Shown one piece after another: positions 60,883 to 64,000 of a stretch of DNA of 64,000 nt. The stretch's first letter is position 1; each line of letters opens with the position of its first letter. This DNA comes from Ciborinia camelliae (taxonomy: Eukaryota > Ascomycota > Leotiomycetes > Helotiales > Sclerotiniaceae), in NCBI GenBank assembly GCA_025890175.1, contig JANPYM010000003.1:2662795-2726794 (forward strand), given 5' to 3'. Both the position numbers and the translations under genes were made by a program. The notes under the pieces are model-generated. The model did no database searches and was not told where the DNA came from. It worked only from the letters and a program-made list of their open reading frames with translations.

Positions 60883-62499
60883 ATGGCAGATAAACCAGTC
60901 AGCATGGGTCTGCAATTATTTCCACCTCCACCCTCCAAGAAGAAACCTTGGAGAAGTAACAGCAATGAGCGCAGTTTTTCTACATCCATGTCTGGTCCAG
61001 ATCCTGCCAATCCATCACAGTCGCATGGTAATGATGATATGTTGGCCGATGGACGGCAATCACCATTTGGTGGACGCCAAACTGCCCAAGATGGCCGAGA
61101 ATCGCCCATGAATATACCCCCTCCCGCCGTACTTCCATCAGAACGTCCGAGATCTCACACTTCATTTTCGGAAGCACCTACACTTGTGAGAAGCAACAGT
61201 AATTCATCCAAACATAGCCAGCACCACCACCGAGAAGAGCCAGTAATGAGATCCATTTTCCCCAGATATAATCCCGAACTCCCATTAGAATATCAGCAAT
61301 ATTACCCAACACAGCAAAGTCCACGACACATTCCACAGAATGCAATCAGTCGACAGGCATACTCACCAGGAATCAATGAGGTGAGCCCTGGTATGGGCAG
61401 TCCAATGTCGTTAGGCCCACAATCCCCCGGACTGGTTGGACGAGGACTTCAAGACGAGACATGGCCCGAACCATCAAGCTCTGCCGAACTGAAGGAACTA
61501 TGGAAGGTTACAAATGGATGGAAAGCATCTGCATCCGAGGGTCAAAAGTTCATTATGAAAATGAATAGCGCAGTCGACGAGCCTATTCACACTCTTTCCT
61601 CCGCTACTCAGCCTTTTTATACCTTACGTCTTGATCCGACTTCAACTTCAGCTCAAGTGACGATGACAAGGCAAAACCCTGCCAAATCTCCGAAGAAATC
61701 ACAATCTCCAAGGACCGGGGTATTTCCGAAGGGTGATTCTCAAATGGAAGTACTGATCACGACCCTCGAGGAATATTCGCGGCGCTTGCCTCCAAATGAC
61801 GGCCTTATAGCCCTCCTCTATCCCCACGCGGCATCAAGTATGGCAGTCGATCTTGCTGGACGATCAAATGTGGCAGATGGAGCCTTAGTTTTAGCAGCAG
61901 CAGAGCGAGAATGCGGACGATTATTATGGGATGATGACACCAAGAAATTCTACCTCAGACACCCTGCAGTCAGCACCCCATTTCTGATAGCGATTAATTC
62001 CTCGCCAGCCTGGTCCAGAGTTGAATATATACTCGAGCATCCAGAACTACCACATAACCTTGTGCGCTTGGTGAGAGATGGTAGTGGAACCGGGTTTTTG
62101 GAAATCGATACAGGAGTAGCGGCCAGGATAGATGCTTTTTACATCGTGGATGTAGCGATTGCTGCTGTTATGCTGGCTGCTATGGACGAAGAGAAGAGGA
62201 TGCATATTGAAAGGTTCGAGGCCCCCCCGGCCGCGCCAGTACAACCAGATACACCAAGGTCAAAGAGGAAATCCTTCTTGAGGGGGGAACAGATGGAATT
62301 GGATGTCGAAAGCCAGGAGAGCCCAAAATATAAGATGGTCCCGACGAGAGAAAACAACAAAGATAAAGAAAAGGTGCCAGGGTTCTGCGGCTTGCTCTGG
62401 ATGATAGTGAAGGCGATCGCTTGGATCGTGAAGATGACGGTGAAAGCAACGGCAGCTATTATAATTGGCCTCAGCAAATGTTTGACCAAGAGGAAATGA
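60883..62499 (+). CDS. Uncharacterised conserved fungal protein with hydrophobic C-terminal tail
   Basis: Single-exon gene of 538 residues of a kind found across Pezizomycotina. In databases such proteins are often loosely labelled acetylserotonin methyltransferase-like, though no methyltransferase motif is visible here. The N-terminus has GLQLFPPPPSKKKPW, followed by about 200 disordered Ser/Pro/Gln-rich residues. A folded middle region carries VAARIDAFYIVDVAIAAVML. The C-terminal 40 residues, from VPGFCGLLWMIVKAIAWIV to LTKRK, are hydrophobic with a basic end, suggesting a tail anchor or membrane hairpin. The ATG at 60883 was chosen because the longer frame upstream starts only at non-ATG codons. 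The gene converges on UTP11 (223 bp between stops). The function is unknown. Confidence 0.8.
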   Translation: MADKPVSMGLQLFPPPPSKKKPWRSNSNERSFSTSMSGPDPANPSQSHGNDDMLADGRQSPFGGRQTAQDGRESPMNIPPPAVLPSERPRSHTSFSEAPTLVRSNSNSSKHSQHHHREEPVMRSIFPRYNPELPLEYQQYYPTQQSPRHIPQNAISRQAYSPGINEVSPGMGSPMSLGPQSPGLVGRGLQDETWPEPSSSAELKELWKVTNGWKASASEGQKFIMKMNSAVDEPIHTLSSATQPFYTLRLDPTSTSAQVTMTRQNPAKSPKKSQSPRTGVFPKGDSQMEVLITTLEEYSRRLPPNDGLIALLYPHAASSMAVDLAGRSNVADGALVLAAAERECGRLLWDDDTKKFYLRHPAVSTPFLIAINSSPAWSRVEYILEHPELPHNLVRLVRDGSGTGFLEIDTGVAARIDAFYIVDVAIAAVMLAAMDEEKRMHIERFEAPPAAPVQPDTPRSKRKSFLRGEQMELDVESQESPKYKMVPTRENNKDKEKVPGFCGLLWMIVKAIAWIVKMTVKATAAIIIGLSKCLTKRK

Positions 62500-62722
62500 T
62501 AGCGTTTGAAATAAGAGGATACATTGGCGTTTTTGGTATACGATCACGACTTGGATATGATTTTGGGCTTGGATATGAACTTAAATTCCATTCCTTGGGC
62601 TATCCCCGGGGTATCTTATTATTATCGCAGGTCGATGAAGGGGTTTCGAACCCACATGGTTCTCTTGGCCATTTTCATCCAGCATGCAGCTTTCGACATG
62701 TTTGAAGGCCAGTTAAATAATT

Positions 62723-63534
62723 CTATCTCTTCCGTTCTCGTATCTTGAACTTGACACCATTTTTGTTAACACCGCCAATTGTTGAGGATTTAGCCATTTT
62801 CGCTCGTTGTAAATCCAAAGCCTCCTCTGCGTCGGTCAAAGCTTTCAACCGTTGTCGTGCAATTGATAACTTGACTTCCAACTTATCGGCCTCCTTTTCC
62901 TGAAGCTTGCGTAGATTCTTGGCTGCTACATCCTCGTTGGCGCCCTCATTTTTAATTGTGTCATCGTACTCATCGTCCTCGAAATCGAAAACCATATCCA
63001 TATCCATATCCGAATCATCCCCTCCCGCCTTTTCTTGCTGTTCTTCCTCATCTTCCACAAACACAACCTTTTTCCCATGCCCTTTAATACCCACGGCTCT
63101 CTGTTCTAATTCCTCAACTTCCTTCAATGCCTTATTCCTCATCGTCCGTACGTAACCCAAATCCTGTGTCTTGAACAATCGCACAGCATCCTGATTCAAA
63201 ACCTGATTGCCTCGGTCTCCATTCACAGTCCCTGTATATTTTTTGCCGGTTTTCGAAGGGCCCTTCCTGTTCACCATTCCAAAGTAAAACTCATCAGGAT
63301 TCTTCTCGAGCACTTTTTGCTTGAGTGCCTTCAGCTTTGCTTTCTTCTTATTGAAGTCGCGCGCTCTGGCAGAATAATCCTAAATATCTAATCAGTATTT
63401 CGCAGATAATGTAATTACCGGAATGAAATATGTACCTTATGCTTTTCGAGAAGTCCCCATCGTTTCCGCTCTTCGGGCTGTGATCTTTCCTTATAAGTAC
63501 GCCCATCGCGGACGGATTTACTCGCTTTATCCAT
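62723..63534 (-). CDS. UTP11: U3 snoRNA-associated protein 11 (SSU processome)
   Basis: Component of the small-subunit processome required for early 18S rRNA processing in the nucleolus. Exons 63534-63436 and 63379-62723 total 756 nt (251 residues), with a 56-nt intron. Diagnostic segments are KERSQPEERKRWGLLEKHKD across the splice, DYSARARDFNKKKAKLKALK, and NPDEFYFGMVNRKG. An acidic MDMDMVFDFEDDEYDD stretch, a Glu/Lys-rich coiled coil and the basic KFKIRERKR C-terminus complete the family architecture. The gene is divergent from the CMC1-like gene, 309 bp away. Confidence 0.95.
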
Positions 63535-63843
63535 TGTGTGAGTATTACGCAGGTTCGATTGAAGACAATGTATGTGATTTGAAATTAATTCGGTGGGTGT
63601 CTATTGAAAGTGCTTCCTTTTCGATGATTTTCTTATTGAGAAAGTTTGAATTCCGTAACGACTGATTGCCAAAAATTTCGACAAGGATTTAAGGATTGTC
63701 CATTCACGCTAAGATAAACTAGTTCAACTTGGGAAACTACCTTCAGAACGTTCGATTTTCTCCAATTCTCTAAATGAAGTGAAGTAGTGAAATACCATTC
63801 AAGGTCGGAGTCTCGATTTATAGTCATTTACATTTAATTTTAT
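63535..63843. promoter_or_regulatory. Compact divergent promoter, UTP11 / CMC1-like
   Basis: 309 bp lie between the two outward-facing start codons, so both genes must be driven from this interval. No specific binding site is assigned. Confidence 0.6.
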
Positions 63844-64000
63844 ATGGCAGCTATGAATTCACAAAAGGGGGAGGTGGAAAAGGCGCCTAGACTACCTATG
63901 CCATCACGGAATCCTCTACCATTATCCGCAGCACAAGAAGCTCAAGTCCAAGAAGTTTACCATACAAGAGTGCGGAGTTATTGTGCGGCAGAGATCAAGG
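63844..64000 (+). CDS. CMC1-like cytochrome c oxidase assembly protein, N-terminal part
   Basis: Only the first 52 codons are in the window. The frame begins MAAMNSQKGEVEKAPRLP and continues PLPLSAAQEAQVQEVYHTR and YCAAEIK. This matches the start of the fungal CMC1/COX assembly mitochondrial family, in which the Cys opens the first Cx9C motif of a twin CX9C protein of the mitochondrial intermembrane space. The second Cys and the rest of the fold lie beyond the edge, so the assignment rests on the N-terminal pattern alone. The first ATG at 63844 is used; a second ATG three codons later is equally possible. Confidence 0.65.
   Translation, partial: MAAMNSQKGEVEKAPRLPMPSRNPLPLSAAQEAQVQEVYHTRVRSYCAAEIK

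Noticed and set aside
62635..62680. tRNA-like T-arm (GGGTTTCGAACCC)
   Set aside because: No acceptor stem, D-arm or properly spaced A box can be formed on either strand.

Overview
The window is nuclear DNA of a filamentous ascomycete (Pezizomycotina). Genes carry several short GT..AG introns of about 47-115 nt, often with CTAAC-type branch sites. Typical ascomycete families are present: HET-domain protein, SDS22, CSN12, PSR-type phosphatase, xylose reductase, and a GT2 glycosyltransferase of the kind needed for hyphal growth. Intergenic DNA is crowded with GGTA/TACC and CCTAGG microsatellites, and one 9.7 kb block is almost pure A+T. An AT-isochore genome with this intergenic texture suggests Leotiomycetes, but that is inference and no species can be named.

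Layout. 1-2250: sterol glucosyltransferase, reverse strand, C-terminus cut by the window edge. 2.7-12.4 kb: gene-free AT-rich isochore, probably RIP-degraded repeats. 12.4-14.4 kb: C/T-rich low-complexity DNA with a 10-N assembly gap. 14.4-18.4 kb: Sec61 beta and an NIF/PSR-type phosphatase (both reverse). 18.4-22.6 kb: gene-poor, microsatellite-rich. 22.6-25.3 kb: peroxisomal ABCD half-transporter. 26.3-29.8 kb: divergent pair RPL20 (eL20) and CSN12. 32.5-36 kb: BTB/POZ protein and BEM46-like alpha/beta hydrolase. 37.1-40 kb: convergent SDS22 and xylose reductase. 41.25-41.71 kb: a degenerate array with about 64-bp spacing. 41.9-42.6 kb: stand-alone SRA-YDG protein. 42.6-46.1 kb: unresolved coding-like fragments. 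46.1-48.5 kb: HET protein. 49.4-52.2 kb: GT2 glycosyltransferase. 53.28-53.68 kb: MITE-like element with nested inverted repeats. 55.4-56.8 kb: membrane-anchored GH16. 58.0-59.3 kb: secreted Cys-containing protein with a Kex2-type site. 60.9-64 kb: uncharacterised conserved protein, UTP11, and the start of a CMC1-like gene.

The genes form no cluster or pathway; they are individually regulated housekeeping and cell-surface genes. Thematic links are ribosome biogenesis (RPL20, UTP11), surface glycan and sterol chemistry (sterol glucosyltransferase, GT2, GH16), and a possible link between the methyl-DNA-reader SRA protein and the RIP-like isochore. Exon structures were assembled by hand from splice sites and reading-frame continuity. 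Every complete multi-exon model gives a coding length divisible by three. No tRNA, rRNA or CRISPR array was found, and no clearly new multi-gene system is visible. The least explained structures are the 64-bp periodic array and the MITE-like element.
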